Source of the DNA: Solicoccozyma terricola
Lineage: Eukaryota > Basidiomycota > Tremellomycetes > Filobasidiales > Piskurozymaceae
Direction of reading: 5' to 3'
NCBI GenBank assembly: GCA_001600875.1
Contig: BCLD01000005.1
Coordinates: forward strand, 726,679 to 790,678
DNA length: 64,000 nucleotides
In this document: one piece after another, positions 40,130 through 55,219 of the stretch
Numbering within the stretch: position 1 is the stretch's first letter
How the letters are laid out: each line of letters opens with the position of its first letter
The notes under the pieces: model-generated
Databases searched by the model: none
What the model was told of the DNA's origin: nothing
What the model saw: only the letters and a program-made list of their open reading frames with translations
Translations under genes and position numbers: made by a program

Positions 40130-40536
40130 AAAAATCGGTTGTATACCACCAGTTGTAAGACACGAAAACATATATGCATTGTCCGACCTTCGAATCTTCG
40201 AACCTGGCTTGAAAGTAATCCTCGTCTCGACATGGTGTCTCGTGTATGGTGAACCACCATATGCATCAATCTCATGATCTTCCGGAGATATGTATGCACT
40301 TTACAAGTGTCGCTGTAAGTGCTATCAGTGCTGACCGACACCGGCACCGACGATCGCGCATAACATGCATCGAACCAATCGCGATGGCGACATGCATCGC
40401 TCTGACGATATCGAGGAGATGGGCATATGCGGTGTGAGGATCTACAGGAAAACAGGATGATACTAGCTTCGTCTATGATGGTCGTTATGATGACGTGACA
40501 AGGGGTACAAATATGAGACGACTGGAGTGGGGCGTT
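40130..40536. other. Convergent intergenic spacer
   Basis: Between the PTC7-like stop and the MEF1 stop; no gene seen. Confidence 0.6.
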
Positions 40537-43564
<3,028 letters not shown>

Positions 43565-43679
43565 GGCCGAGGTGGAGTGGTGATGGTGAGGAGGATGTAC
43601 CGGGATGTACCGTTGTTGAACCGAGTTCACCGACATCGACGTCCGATGTCGATAGATGTTGCTCCGACTTTTCTCGCGG

Positions 43680-43685
43680 CACGTG
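43680..43685. promoter_or_regulatory. CACGTG palindrome upstream of MEF1
   Basis: GGCACGTGACACGG, 116 nt upstream of the start at 43564 (minus strand), in the 248-nt spacer before the DUF3292 stop. Confidence 0.4.
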
Positions 43686-43812
43686 ACACGGATCTCCGCC
43701 GGGGACCTCGGTGGCGGATGCCTGTGCGTTAGTATAGGTATATATGGGTATATGGACAGGGCCTCTAATAATTTCAACCTCTAACTCTTACTGTCGTCCT
43801 GTTGAGGACCGT

Positions 43813-46800
43813 CTACAAGCTCTCCCACCTCTGGTTACCCATACTAATGAGCCTCACAAACAATTGTTCCCTTCGGTATACCGTCTTGAACTTGAAGCTA
43901 TCCCCCTCTTCCGGATCAATACCCTCCACATGCTTGGCTAGCTCTGACACCGCATGCTCTTCAGCCGTCTTCATCCTGATCAACAACGTCTGACTCTCCA
44001 CATCTGCGCCAGACAAGAAGCCCAACGCAGCACGGGCAATCGATACAGATGATCGCTTGATCTCCACGATATCATTGATGGGACGCTCGAAGATGGTTTT
44101 ACCGGTTTGAGAACGGAACGACACGAGTGGCTCGGTACCTTCGTAGACTGCCGGCCGGATAATTATCTTTCCAGCTGTACCATCGAGTTGCGCCGGATAT
44201 TCTGTGAGGCGTAAAGATTCAGAGTCAACACGATGTTGCCTTTGCTCCAGTTTGGTAGTTGTCTCACCTTCAGGGTCATTATTATCCTTGAGGTTTGCAC
44301 CCCAGATAACTCTGTCGACCCGTGACCCGATCTGAAATTTACCTCACAGTCAGTCCCACTCCTGGCAGAATCCTAACCTTTGTACTCGCCTTCTTTTTAA
44401 CCCCGTCGACCGTGACATCCCCACCGATTCCGGCTGCCCTTTTACTCAACTTCTTGAACCCGGCAACGATCCTACTCTTACTCTTGTGCACCACTTGATC
44501 TTTCGTGCTGAGGTCTTCTACATCGATGGGTTCACCGTCCTCGTTGACCAGCTCTGAATCGGGGTCTGGAGCGTGATCGCCGATTTTTTCCTTGGGAGTG
44601 CCGGCTAGGGGAGGTGGGGGAGGACGAGGGAGAGGCTTGCGTGCGCTATGACGTGAGTGGAGGGTCAGCTTGGTATGAAGACGGGTGGATCGGCGGAGAG
44701 GTGGACGTACCGTTCGCCAACACTGATGGCATGGGATGGAGTCGAGGATTCAGCACATCACTTGGCTCAACAGGAGAGCTTGGAGCTCACCGAAGCAAAT
44801 GCAAGACCAATTGATCATTTGTCGGTACGCCAGACAGAATTGAACTGTATCCGCCAAACACCCAAAATATCAGCATCGTAGCCATCATGGTCACAAACTA
44901 GACTCACTTCCTTATATCCAACTTGACCTTCCAGTCCGGTACTTTCTCCACAAACAACTTCACCCCTCTATCGATGATAGGTTGACCGAAAAACCCAAAT
45001 CCTAATCCAAACGAAGCGCCTCTGCACCAAATCCAAGCCGGCACCAACGCTATGGCTAACATCACAGGCATGAGGATTAGGAATGCGATTTGGAAGCGGG
45101 CATGGTTGCGTGGGTACGGCGGAGGTGGAGACAAGGCACTGGGAAACGGGTTTGGGTGGTCAGAGGAAGAGACTCTGACACATTGGGGAAGAACTAACTT
45201 GGCCATGCATTCGAAGAAATCTGCAATATCACCAAGAGCATCTTGAGCACCTTTAGTCATTTGACTATCATCGGAAATAAATGTATCACGTTGGAATATC
45301 AGTCATCCACCTCTCGAATTGTAGCACTTTCCCAATTACTGCACTCACCTGACGATCTGATCTCTTTTTACTTTCGCCTCTTTCGCTTCTTGTTTCTTCC
45401 TTTGTTTTTCGTTCATCGGCTTTTCAACCTGTTTCCCAGTCTCAGTCTTGACGGTCATTGTTTTACCTGTTTGTCCTTGAGTAGTGCCTTTCTCTTCGTC
45501 ATCCTCGTCTTCCTCGTCCTCTGATGAACATGAAGACGGTTTATCGGCGTCTAAATCCTTTTCACCAATGGCGGCATTCCCTTGGGCATTTTGTCGACGA
45601 CCACCCATTGCAATCCGTACGAGAACGCCTTGTGCGCTACGCAAGTTGGAAATTGGGTTACCCGTCAGTCAAACTTTGCCGAAACCAACTCTTGTGGAAA
45701 TTACAGGACTCACAGTTGGGTAAATTCCCAAGCCTGTTCCTCTGCTTGTTCCGCTTTACTCCTATGCACTACAGTCTTGTCTACATCTCCCAACAAACTC
45801 TCATCCCCTTTCTTGTTCTTCGGGTCCGTCGCGCTCGGTGGTGTTCCATCCGGTGGCATGTCCACCGGGAAAAAGAAATACCTACTATCAGGAACTACAA
45901 CGAGAACCATGAAGAACAATATTACCAGTGGGATAGCATATCCTAACACCCAAGCGATAAAATAAGCAGAACAGAAGTAGAACGTCCTTGTCCTTTCTTC
46001 TGGAGACCATGAACGTAATCGAGTGATCTCTCGGTAACTCCGAATGGCGATGAGGCCGAGAGTCGCGTAACATCGTTCGATGTTTGATTTGAGAACATCA
46101 GAGTTAAAAGGTATAGCTGGAAGTGTCGATCGTCGAAGATCAGGCTCTTGAGGTGGAGTAGTGGTGGTTGTCATGATCAGAGTATGAGTCACTTGCTATT
46201 CTCGATGGAAAAATGGCACATCCATCAGCATCCTCTGCTATTACACGGGAAACCTTGACGATACGGCTCACCAGATCGAACCTCCTCAACAATGTCCACA
46301 ATTTATCATCCTCCAACCCCTGAATGATGGTCCCACCTGGTTCTTTCCCTTCAACTTCCCTTCTATCCGCTTTCATCTTCTCCACTTCCCTCGCTACAAC
46401 ATGTGGATCCTCCTCCGCCAACGCATCAGCTTGAGCTTCTGGGTGGATAGCAGGAGCAGTGGGTAGGACATGTGTGTCTTTGGAATCGGAAGCAGGATGA
46501 GTGAGCGATACCACAGGGTTGTGGTCGATTCCATTCGAAGCTGTTGTGTCGGGTGCCCCTGCTCGAGCACCAGATTCAGTCACCGCATATGCTGGCGGTG
46601 CTGTTATTTCCACGTCTCGATGAATACGAGTCATATCTGGATTCCCACCGTCCGTCTCATCAGCCAGTGCCTTGACTGGAAGAGCGGGATCTTCCACCTG
46701 CTCATTGACAGGTTGGGCTGCAGGCGCGGGTGTCGGGATGGTTGGCTCTGCGACGGTTGGAATAGGTTCGGAAGGACGATGTAGGGTAGGAGCTGCTGTG

Positions 46801-46850
46801 GGAGCTGATGCTGGAGGCTGAGTGTGGGCGATCGGAGCACCGAGGTCCAT
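43813..46850 (-). CDS. DUF3292-type fungal membrane protein
   Basis: Multi-exon gene of unknown function. Exon 1 (MDLGAPIAHTQPP...) ends at GTIIQGLEDDKLWTLLRRFDL and continues after a GTGAGC intron with QVTHTLIMTTTTTPPQEPDL, so two frames that look like separate genes belong together. Membrane segments: FCSAYFIAWVLGYAIPLVILFFMVLVVV and, later, FQIAFLILMPVMLAIALVPAWIW followed by GASFGLGFGFFGQPIIDRG. Then NSILSGVPTNDQLVLHLLR, an acidic/Ser-rich linker, KSRIVAGFKKLSKRAAGIGG, and a C-terminal GRAM/PH-like part (GKIIIRPAVYEGTEP, FERPINDIVEIKRSS). The order fits fungal DUF3292 proteins, probably of an internal membrane with lipid-binding tail. Exon count about ten. Function is not known. Confidence 0.72.
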
Positions 46851-46970
46851 GATGCTGCTTGCTGCTTGCTGCTGTCTGGACGATGGACTGTAGCTGCAAT
46901 ATTCCGACCAGAATCTACCATCGCTGACCCTGCTCCTACTATGTTTCAGAACCAGACGCCAAATATCCAA

Positions 46971-46978
46971 TGACGTCA
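46971..46978. promoter_or_regulatory. TGACGTCA palindrome upstream of the DUF3292 gene
   Basis: Perfect cAMP-response-element-type palindrome (bZIP target) 121 nt upstream of the start at 46850, in the 174-nt spacer between the YPP1-like stop and this gene. Confidence 0.4.
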
Positions 46979-47024
46979 ATCTACATCGTCACATTCGTCA
47001 TCAATGCCACCCGCGCACCGCGGA

Positions 47025-50000
47025 TCAAACCCATCTCCCCACCACCTTGCCCAGCTCCCTGCAGCACCTCGTCCTCTCCAACACCAACGCATACCTCAAC
47101 AACTCCTGCGCCCTCACTTTCCTTTCCTGCCTCTCACATACCCTCGCAAGCCACAAGAACGCCTCCGGTACATCCCATCCATTCGCTTGAGTTAGTCCAT
47201 TCAGTAACCCGTGAGCCATATCGATTTGATCCAGTTTAAAATAAACTATCGAGAGGTTGATCACCGCCGAGGGGTAATCCGGTTTCATAATTAAGGATTT
47301 AGCGAACGATTCGATAGCTGATTGATATTCTCTTTGTTCGGTATGATAAAGACCAAGCTGGGAGAACAGATGGTAAACATCAGCCATCGGTCCCAATATA
47401 CGCTCGCACATAACTCACTTGAACCCAAACATCCGCATTCCCGGGATCCATCAATTCTGCTTCCTGAATCGCCACCAAACACTGCGAGAATTGCCCACTC
47501 CTCCGAAACGTTGCTGCAGACATCAACCAAAGGTTACTCAACACTCTTGTTTCCTCTTTGGTCCGACCGGTAGGTACTGAAACAGGTTGTTGAAGTGGTG
47601 GAGCAGCAGGTGGAGTACGGGCTCCGCGATAATGTGAATGAGCAGGAGTGACGGTTCGGGAGAAGATCGATGATCCATCTGAAATGGTACGGATTCGACG
47701 GATGGATTTATCCGTTTGATCTGGGGGTACTGCTGTAGAACCTCATATTCACGATCAGCTCGTGAACAACATTCTTGCGCTCCAAATGAGAGAAACGCAC
47801 CGCCACTAGGAGACCTGGATCGTATGCCCAAACTTCCGCTTCTCCTGACTCTATGCGTGCCAGGGACTCTTAAATGCTTTGGCAAGAATTTCTGACCCTT
47901 TCGAAATGTCTCTCGAGACTCGGCGGCTTCAGCTTCTGCATCAGCTTCGGCATCGGACGCGGCAACGGACCGTGGAGGAGTGTCGTCTGATTCCACGGCG
48001 GAAGGAGGTTGATGTGCAGTGGTGATTGCAGGAGGAACGACTGTTCCAGGAGTAGAGTCAGAAATTCCCAGTCTAATAACGTTCGAGCTTATCCAAAACC
48101 AGACTTGCCTGAGATCATACTACTATCCATAACAGCCGATCGGGAACCATCCGCTGGTTGATCAATCACGGCAACGAAACTAGCTCCCAGGTCTTTTGCA
48201 CTCTTGCCGGCCACGCTACCCTCACTCCCAGGTCTGGAATACCCCGATCTCGCTGAGAAGAAAGCGAATGATTCTTGTTGTTTCTGTAAGGCCTGATCTG
48301 GGCCAAAGAGTTTCTCGATGATAACGGCCTCTGTCATCTTCAATTGAATGACAATTGATAGTCGAGCTCCGGGAGTAAGTGGAGGTGTGAATGAATGGGA
48401 TGTTGCGAGTCGTGACAAGATGTGACCATCGATGAGAGAGGTGTTGGTCGATGTCCGCGCAGCAGCGATTGGAGTGTTGTCCGTCGATGTAGCGGCGAAA
48501 TCCTTCTCGTTGATTGCGGCGGGACCCGCTGCTTGGGAAGGCTTTTCCTCCTCCTCTTCAGCCTCCCAAGTCTGGATCCCCACCCCAATCGCCTTCAGCG
48601 CACCATCCCAATCCTTCAGTGCAGTACGCAACAGGGCCAATAAATGCCAAGCCTCGACGTTCCCTGTATCGAGTTCGAGCGACGAGCGAATGGAGGACGT
48701 GGCTTGCTCAATTTCTCGAGCTTCAGCGCGGGCGTAGGCGAGGTGATAGTAGATCGAGGCGTTGGTTGGATCCATACGCGTGGCAGCGATAAGATGGTCG
48801 ATTCCTTGAGCTTGCCATTTCGCTCTGGTATCGGTATCCATACCTGGTGGCATAATAGGCGGTCAGCCTTTTTGCACGCAGGCGATTGCATTGCGCTGTC
48901 GTCTCACCTTGTATTGCCATCGCAACCCTCACTACACCCTTACTTACCTCCACCTTTGCTTTCAATTTCATCTCAATTCTCCCCGGCGCCTGCTCGATCA
49001 CCTCGCCCGCGAGCACGGCATATCTCCATGCCTCACTCGCATCACCGAGGTCCTTCGATAACAATCGGATGCCGACTAGCAATGCCTCGACAAAGTCTTC
49101 ATCAGAATCTTGAACGACCTCCGCAGAATCCGGTGCCGATTCTTGAACTTCGCTCGCCGACGCTCTTGCCATCTCTGTTGGAGCAAATGGTGTATCTTCT
49201 GTTGGTTGGCGTCTCAGTTGGAGGGTAAGGTCAGGTTGTGACGTTTGCCTTGCTTTGAGGACTAGTTGTACGTAGAGCTCGAATGTGCGTTTAGCGTCTG
49301 CTGGTGAGTCGGTGGCTTGGAGCAGACGGGTAAGGTGTCGAAGCAGCGGTTGAGAGTGAAATGTGAGGGTCATAGCCCACCATAAAATCTGTTGCGGATT
49401 GTTGCAGATTGAAGACATCGTCAACGAACAGAAGACTATCAGCTTTTGAAATTGTATCGATACTCACCTGCACAACGGCTAATCCCTCTTTTAACTTCCC
49501 GCCGCCCTTCTCCCAGAGTACGACACACTCATTCACAAACGTCTCCACTGGGACATTCACGTCGCCCGCTTTGGGAAAGCTCGTGGTAACGGTCAACAAT
49601 GTCTTGCCATGCCCTAGGATACTCCTCATCTCCCTTGACCAGATCTCCGCGGATGTTCCAACGCCCGTCTCTTCCTTCCCGGTAAGAAACCACTTGTAGC
49701 CCTTCTGAGGCACAGCCAACTTTGACGCTGGGTATGACACATACAACGCCCGCATGTAAAGGTTGAGCATCAGTTGTTGTTGTAGTGGTCTGAAGCTTCC
49801 AGGCCACGACTGGGATAGCAAATGATATGTCCTCAAGAATCGAAGACACGGGTCAATGTCACCCGTCCGTCCAGTGAGAATAGCACCTCGACATAGGGCC
49901 TTTGAAATCCACCGATACGCTTCTCGATGTGAGTCAAAGTTGCTGCTTGGCCTGGGAGCTGCAGATTGAGGATGAAGGAAGTTCGAAGTTGGGATCGCCA

Positions 50001-51294
50001 CACCTGGAATGCTCGATATTCCGCTCAATATCTTCTCATACGCTTCGATTGCCAGATCTGTTCTGGAAGAGTCTGCGAGCTCATAGCTCAAGCCTACACC
50101 ACCGACATCACATATCAGCATTTGAAATTCAGAATCAACCCTTTTCTTCCGCCCATGCTCACCCTGTAGACACCTCCCCCTCATCATATCCACCACCTGA
50201 GCTTGTACCGTTAATCCTCCTTGTTGATCTGATGGATTGGACCAATCGATCTCCGAATACGCAGCGAGTGCAGCTTGATGTCTTCCGAGCGCATGGAGAT
50301 GATAAGCACGTAACAACATAGCAGTCTATGAGAAACCAAAACCCCCGACTCAGATTCAGTTTGCCGTCGCACACACGCCAGAAAAAATCGTCAGGACGAA
50401 AGAATCCACGTCGCACTCACTCTCCTCTCTGTCGTTCCCAACTTGCTCTTCAAAACACCTTCAACATTCTTTAATTCTCCCTCCACTTCGTCTCTTCGCT
50501 CAGACGCTACTCCGACCCACCACTCCCTTCCTTCTCTCAACGCTGATACCTCATCATCATCTCCATCCAAATCCCTATTCGATAAATAATCAATCGAATC
50601 CCCAATCTTCATCTGTTGTACTGAACCTTGAATCGTATGACTTGAATACCTCGGCGTATCTACCGAATGTCTTTCCTTTTCCTTTCTTTCCACATCTCCA
50701 ACATCCTTCTCTCTCAACTCAGCCATCGATCTCCTCCCACTTCCATTTTTATCCTTATCTGTCCCACTTGGAACATGAACAAACGATCCATCAGTCTCTA
50801 AACTCCCTCCTGATCTGACTGTTGAAGGATCTGAGCGATCAGATGACGGTGCAGATGTTGGAGATGAGTGATCGATGATCGAAGGCGGGAGGAAAGTGTG
50901 AGGATGGGATGTCGTGGAAAGGTAGAAGAGGCTGAGAGATAGAAGGGATTTGAGAAGGATCGGTGCTGGTGATATTTCGAACGTAGTGATTAAGATGAGC
51001 AAACCTCTCTCGCGCAAGGAGGACCATAAATAATAACTTACATCCACCTGTATGTTTGCTATTTTGTCGTTCACAGACATCGCCATCGATTAAAACCCCG
51101 ATATCCCTTTCACTACGTCCGCCAACTCACCTCCATTTCCTAACGCCTTCTTTCCAATTCAAAGCCGTACCCTTAGGATCCCTAAACGGTGATTTCTCTC
51201 CCCAATTCCCACTGATAAGAACCGATGAGATGTTATTGGTATAGTGGGCCGTCTTAGCTGAGGTTGTTGAAGATGCATGAAGGGAGAGAGACAT
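47025..51294 (-). CDS. TPR protein of the TTC7/YPP1 family
   Basis: Likely orthologue of Ypp1/TTC7, the TPR scaffold that with Efr3 brings the PI4-kinase Stt4 to the plasma membrane. Large helical protein with tetratricopeptides: MLLRAYHLHALGRHQAALAAYSEI, SLSYELADSSRTDLAIEAYEKIL, EAYRWISKALCRGAILTGR, HLIAATRMDPTNASIYYHLAYARAEAREIEQATSSI, VEAWHLLALLRTALKDWDGAL, ADVWVQLGLYHTEQREYQSAIESFAKSL and NLSIVYFKLDQIDMAHGLLNGL, ending DVPEAFLWLARVCERQERK. Two disordered, Ser/acidic-rich segments (around 50,500-50,830 and 47,800-48,110) interrupt the repeats. The start MSLSLHASSTTSAK at 51294 is clear, but exon borders between 50,880 and 51,120 are unresolved. Some TTC7 family specificity is inferred from the C-terminal pattern. 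Confidence 0.75.
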
Positions 51295-51779
51295 GGTTGA
51301 TCAGCTATCCGAAGAGACGGCCAGATGGCGGCGGCAGTTGGCAGTTGAGATTGCGTTTTATTTGCACGAAAGACCTGGGTTGATGTGATTGATGTGACAA
51401 GGTAGGATGAGACGATGGTCAGGAAGGCATCAGTGCATTGCGTTGCATGGTGTGTTGCTCTGATTGCTATGGACTGAGGGGTGTTGGTGTTGGATGTATC
51501 GGAGTTGAGTGGGATTTGTCTTGGAAGGGTTGAACGTGGCTTTCCGCGCGGGTGTAAACAGTGAAATATGAGAAACGGGGATTGCAACAGGTAAAGGTCG
51601 TTCCATCCGCTTCTGGCATCCAGAATGCATCCACTAGACACCGTCAGGATGGTAGCATATGCATCGGGTCGTCATCATATAAAATGCAGACAAGTTAACA
51701 TGAACAACCCTGAAGAGACCCTTTTCTCTACGACCCTACCTAACACCCCTCTCATATCCCCGGTCATCCCTACAAACAT

Positions 51780-52556
51780 CTACGTCAACACTCCCACACC
51801 CACCAACCCAATCCACCATCCATCTTTCTTCCCAATCACCATCTTAACCATCCTATCTTCATCGACAGAGGTAGCCGAGACTTCTATTAGGTCCGTTAAT
51901 TGCGATAATGACGAACAGAGGGATGAACCTTGAGGAACGTATGATTGAGATGTTACATCGGGTGAAGCAGAATTCGGTTCAGAAAGCTATACCATGTGTA
52001 GTCAAGGGAAGCTCCTAGTCAGTTTCAAAATTGCCAACATAAGATATCTCAAACTACCTGTCCATAAAACGAGGAGGAGGTTGCTCTCCGCTCCCCGAAT
52101 CATAGAGGTTCCACACATACCTTTGACGCATCCACACCGAGCGCAATCATCACCTCCTTCCAAACATCTTCCACTCCTCCCTTCGCCTCCATTAAAACAC
52201 CCAGATCCTCTGCATCAGGATCATCACTCCCCGCACCTACAAGCCACGAACCCGCACCATATTTCTCAATAGCTAGTTGAGTTGATCGCGTTAGGATGTC
52301 TTCATCGAGGGAGAGGAGAGATTGTGGTGGATTTGGAGAGAGGATTAAAATCGAAGAGGAGATGGAGATGGAGATTGCGTGAGAAGAGTTCGAAAGGGAA
52401 GAGGAGCTTATATTATCTCTGCGAATGGAGAAAGGGTTGGATCAATGCATTAGATCCTGATCTGGGTGATTCTGAATTTGATACGGAGATTAAGAGCCAG
52501 GTGGAAATTCACATGGTGCGTTGTTGGCCTGAGTAGTCGGACTTGGAAGTGGACAT
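51780..52556 (-). CDS. Small unrecognised protein, three exons
   Basis: Easily missed because no exon is a long frame. Exons 52556-52513, 52418-52121 and 51986-51780 sum to 549 nt, 182 residues, with donors GTGAAT and GTATGT and acceptors TTCGCAG and GGTATAG. The product starts MSTSKSDYSGQQRTIDN, has a Ser-rich stretch, then a compact, probably folded part (STQLAIEKYGAGSWLVGAG to EDVWKEVMIALGVDASK) and an end GKKDGWWIGLVGVGVLT that is hydrophobic enough for a tail anchor. A TGACGTCA site lies 75 nt upstream. No family is recognised; coding potential is inferred from frame continuity, splice signals and composition. Confidence 0.5.
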
Positions 52557-52630
52557 ACTTGATATGCTGCAGAGAACGATGTTAGGTTTAGTGAAGAGTT
52601 GGCATGAGGCTGCTTTCTGGAAGAAGGCGA

Positions 52631-52638
52631 TGACGTCA
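52631..52638. promoter_or_regulatory. TGACGTCA palindrome upstream of the small three-exon gene
   Basis: Perfect CRE-type palindrome 75 nt upstream of the start at 52556 (minus strand), between that gene and the GT31 stop. Confidence 0.4.
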
Positions 52639-52735
52639 TATCAGCTTATCGATCGCCACCCGCGCTGTGGGTCTATCATCAGGACGGGACAAGGGAGTAT
52701 CATTGAGCATTCCAGAAGTATAAGAACAAGGCAGC

Positions 52736-53695
52736 TCAGAAGGGTCTCTCTCTAGCCGTCGTGTAACCTTTCTGAGCTCTTACTCTCTGCATATCGAGAC
52801 CATTCTCATCAAAAAACGCAGCTACCCTGAAATATTGATCGTCGGCCTTCATCCGGTGCGGGTTTATCGCTCCCTCGTCAACCATATGTGCCCACGCGTC
52901 TGGATCCTTGACATCCTCGTCCACATCGAATGCCACTCTGCTGCTCAATATTACGAATGTGTACGGCTCATCCGCTTCATGCAGTAGAAGTCCGAGGAGT
53001 TTGTCCTCGATTACATCATCGATAGGGTTGACGGAGTGGAGGGAAGTGAGAAGGGTGAGGAGGTCCCATGAGAGGGTGCAAAATTGACCGCCTGGGAAGA
53101 CATAGTATGGGATGCTGGAGAAGATGTGTAATGGATTGCGGGTACGCAGTTGTCGTGCTATCATCACCCTTTCCTTTCCCATATTCGGTTTGAGGTATTT
53201 GGAGTAAAATTCCGGAACAAGGATGAACGAATCATCGTCCACCTCAGAAACAAAGTCGTATTTCCAGCCCTGGACTTGAAGGTATTTGAAGAATTCAAGT
53301 GGTTTGATTGTTGTGGCAATATGTGGAGTCTCTTCCAATTGCCGTAATACGATCAAATCCCCATAAGTCTCGTTTTCTTTCTTCACTTGACTTTCCCACA
53401 TCGGCGTTGGATTGCTCAGTACGAATCGACATGTGACGTGAGGATGAGCTCCGTATAAAGCTTGCCAAGTTTCGCGGATGATCTCTCGGCGACGGTGGGA
53501 GGACGCTGGTGAGATGGTTGCGAGGAGCCACGTTGGCCGTGCATCACCCGAGGTGGAGGAAGATGGAAAGAGAAATAGAGATACGGCTGACGATGAGCTT
53601 TGGTAGGTGAACAATGCGATGCAGACTGCGAGAGTGGTAACCATGCCATAGAAGGCGTACTTGAAAGTGGTCCTTGCGGAGAGTGATGGCATCAC
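52736..53695 (-). CDS. Glycosyltransferase family 31 (beta-1,3-galactosyltransferase-like)
   Basis: Type II Golgi membrane enzyme, single exon, 319 residues. A membrane anchor near the N-terminus (AFYGMVTTLAVCIALFTY, about residues 15-32) is followed by TWLLATISPASSHRRREIIRETW, the GT31 opening, then KYDFVSEVDDDSFILVPEFY with the metal-binding DDD/DxD motif, PYYVFPGGQFCTLSWDL, and VIEDKLLGLLLHEAD with the family's acidic ED pair. The donor sugar is not predictable; GT31 enzymes in fungi include galactosyl- and N-acetylglucosaminyl-transferases. A start at the second Met (53692) is equally possible. It lies near the GT18 gene only in the sense of sharing this window. Confidence 0.85.
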   Translation of the reverse strand: MMPSLSARTTFKYAFYGMVTTLAVCIALFTYQSSSSAVSLFLFPSSSTSGDARPTWLLATISPASSHRRREIIRETWQALYGAHPHVTCRFVLSNPTPMWESQVKKENETYGDLIVLRQLEETPHIATTIKPLEFFKYLQVQGWKYDFVSEVDDDSFILVPEFYSKYLKPNMGKERVMIARQLRTRNPLHIFSSIPYYVFPGGQFCTLSWDLLTLLTSLHSVNPIDDVIEDKLLGLLLHEADEPYTFVILSSRVAFDVDEDVKDPDAWAHMVDEGAINPHRMKADDQYFRVAAFFDENGLDMQRVRAQKGYTTARERPF

Positions 53696-55219
53696 GATGG
53701 TGTACGGACAGCTCGAAACAGCTAGGGTCGATACCTATGTGTCCGACGAGGGACCTGAAACAAAGGACTCACCATGGACGGGAAGGAATCACAATGTCTG
53801 AGTACAAAGGGGATGATGCTGCTTTCTATCTACAATTATATACAGAGGCCGCAACTCTATTTGCAAATGCTAAGAAGTTAGATCGGAGATTTGCCGCTGC
53901 TCTCTCTCTCCTCTTCAAACCAATCCATAACTGCGTATTCGCTGCTCTACCCCCGACACATGCAAGCACGACATCATTCACATCCGCCTGAATCCTGCCC
54001 AGCCGTCGTCGTGATGGTATGAGCTACCGAACGGGCAAACGACCGTGTTTTCAGAACAGTTGTTTACATCTGTTCCTGGTCATATCCCCGTATGGACTAC
54101 ACCAGCTGTCCCTCGAGGAAATATCACTCAAACGTGAACGCGGTGTTTCAACCATCCAGCGTTATGACCATCTCGCTTCCACCCTGCACTTTTAAGTCAC
54201 TGTACTCGAAGGACCGATGGACACATAATCACATGCCGAGCGGGATGTACAACATGGTACAGCATATAATTACGATGCAGCAACAATCAACGCGCGTTCA
54301 TATCCGTTGTAAATTCGCCCATGTCGAAGCATGTCACTAGTCGAGATGCAAAAGATATAAGACGCCAAGACACTTCATGATCTCATCATGTGCTTACCTT
54401 GCACCATCGTGACGCTCGTCGCCGCACTCTCGGCTTCCCTTGCACCTTCGCCAACCCTATATCCGAGAACGCAGAGCATACGATGAGCTCTGATCTCAGG
54501 TCTTCCTGGAGCAAACACTGCTACGCCGATCCCACCTGTGTCATCAGTCAAATCGTATTACCCTGATTTGAAACCCACTCAGATGACGGTTCAACTTCAA
54601 GTTGAGCGGAGTAGGTGGATAGGACGGGAGTCGGTGGCGACAAAACCAATCTACTAGAGCGTTGTACCCTGTCATTGTTCTAACTGTAATCCCGCAACGC
54701 ATCATACCCTCCGCTGAAACGAAGACGATGATGTTGCTCGACAGCCCGCCAAGGCGTTCACACATGTGCCGTCGTCAACATCCGTGCACATGGAAGGCCA
54801 TGGAAATGTTGCTCCTATGAATTGGTCAGGATGCTGTTAAATTCGGGCCCAAAGACTCAGGAGGGTTCCAGTGGGTTCCAACGACGGCAAGAATGACCCA
54901 AGAACCGTAGCATGTTATAAAAAAAAATGTCTCTGACATTAGAGGTTACAGAAAGGGAAGCGGTGTCCACCGCAAGCGGTGTCGTTACTCGGAGGCGGAT
55001 GGACGGCGCAAACCGCGAGGAAGGGGGTATATATCACAATGAGGAAGAGAGAAAAGCAGGAAAGGTGGGGACCCGGATACACACGAGCGCTCGCAACGGA
55101 CGGATAACAATATAAAAAGGAAAAGGAATATCCATGTGGTGTGGAGTGGAGTTGGGTTCCGAGCAGCTATCCGATCGAGGATTTATGCGCGACGGGGAAT
55201 GCTATCATCCTCCCCCAAC
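53696..55219. other. Long intergenic region
   Basis: 1.5 kb without a convincing large gene. A short frame encoding a secretion signal (54388-54486) is listed separately. Frames near 53790 and on the minus strand near 54,600 show no conserved sequence. Confidence 0.5.
54388..54486 (+). CDS. Possible 32-residue peptide with signal sequence
   Basis: MCLPCTIVTLVAALSASLA reads as a signal peptide; only 13 residues follow in frame. A TATA-like GATATAAGA lies about 35 nt upstream. It may be the first exon of a secreted small protein (a second open segment runs 54500-54660) but no convincing intron joins them. Confidence 0.22.
   Translation: MCLPCTIVTLVAALSASLAPSPTLYPRTQSIR

Noticed and set aside
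46140..46979. Separate Pro/Ala-rich gene next to the DUF3292 gene
   Set aside because: Its end, WTLLRRFDL, joins across a GTGAGC intron to the next exon as in DUF3292 proteins; it is that gene's first exon.
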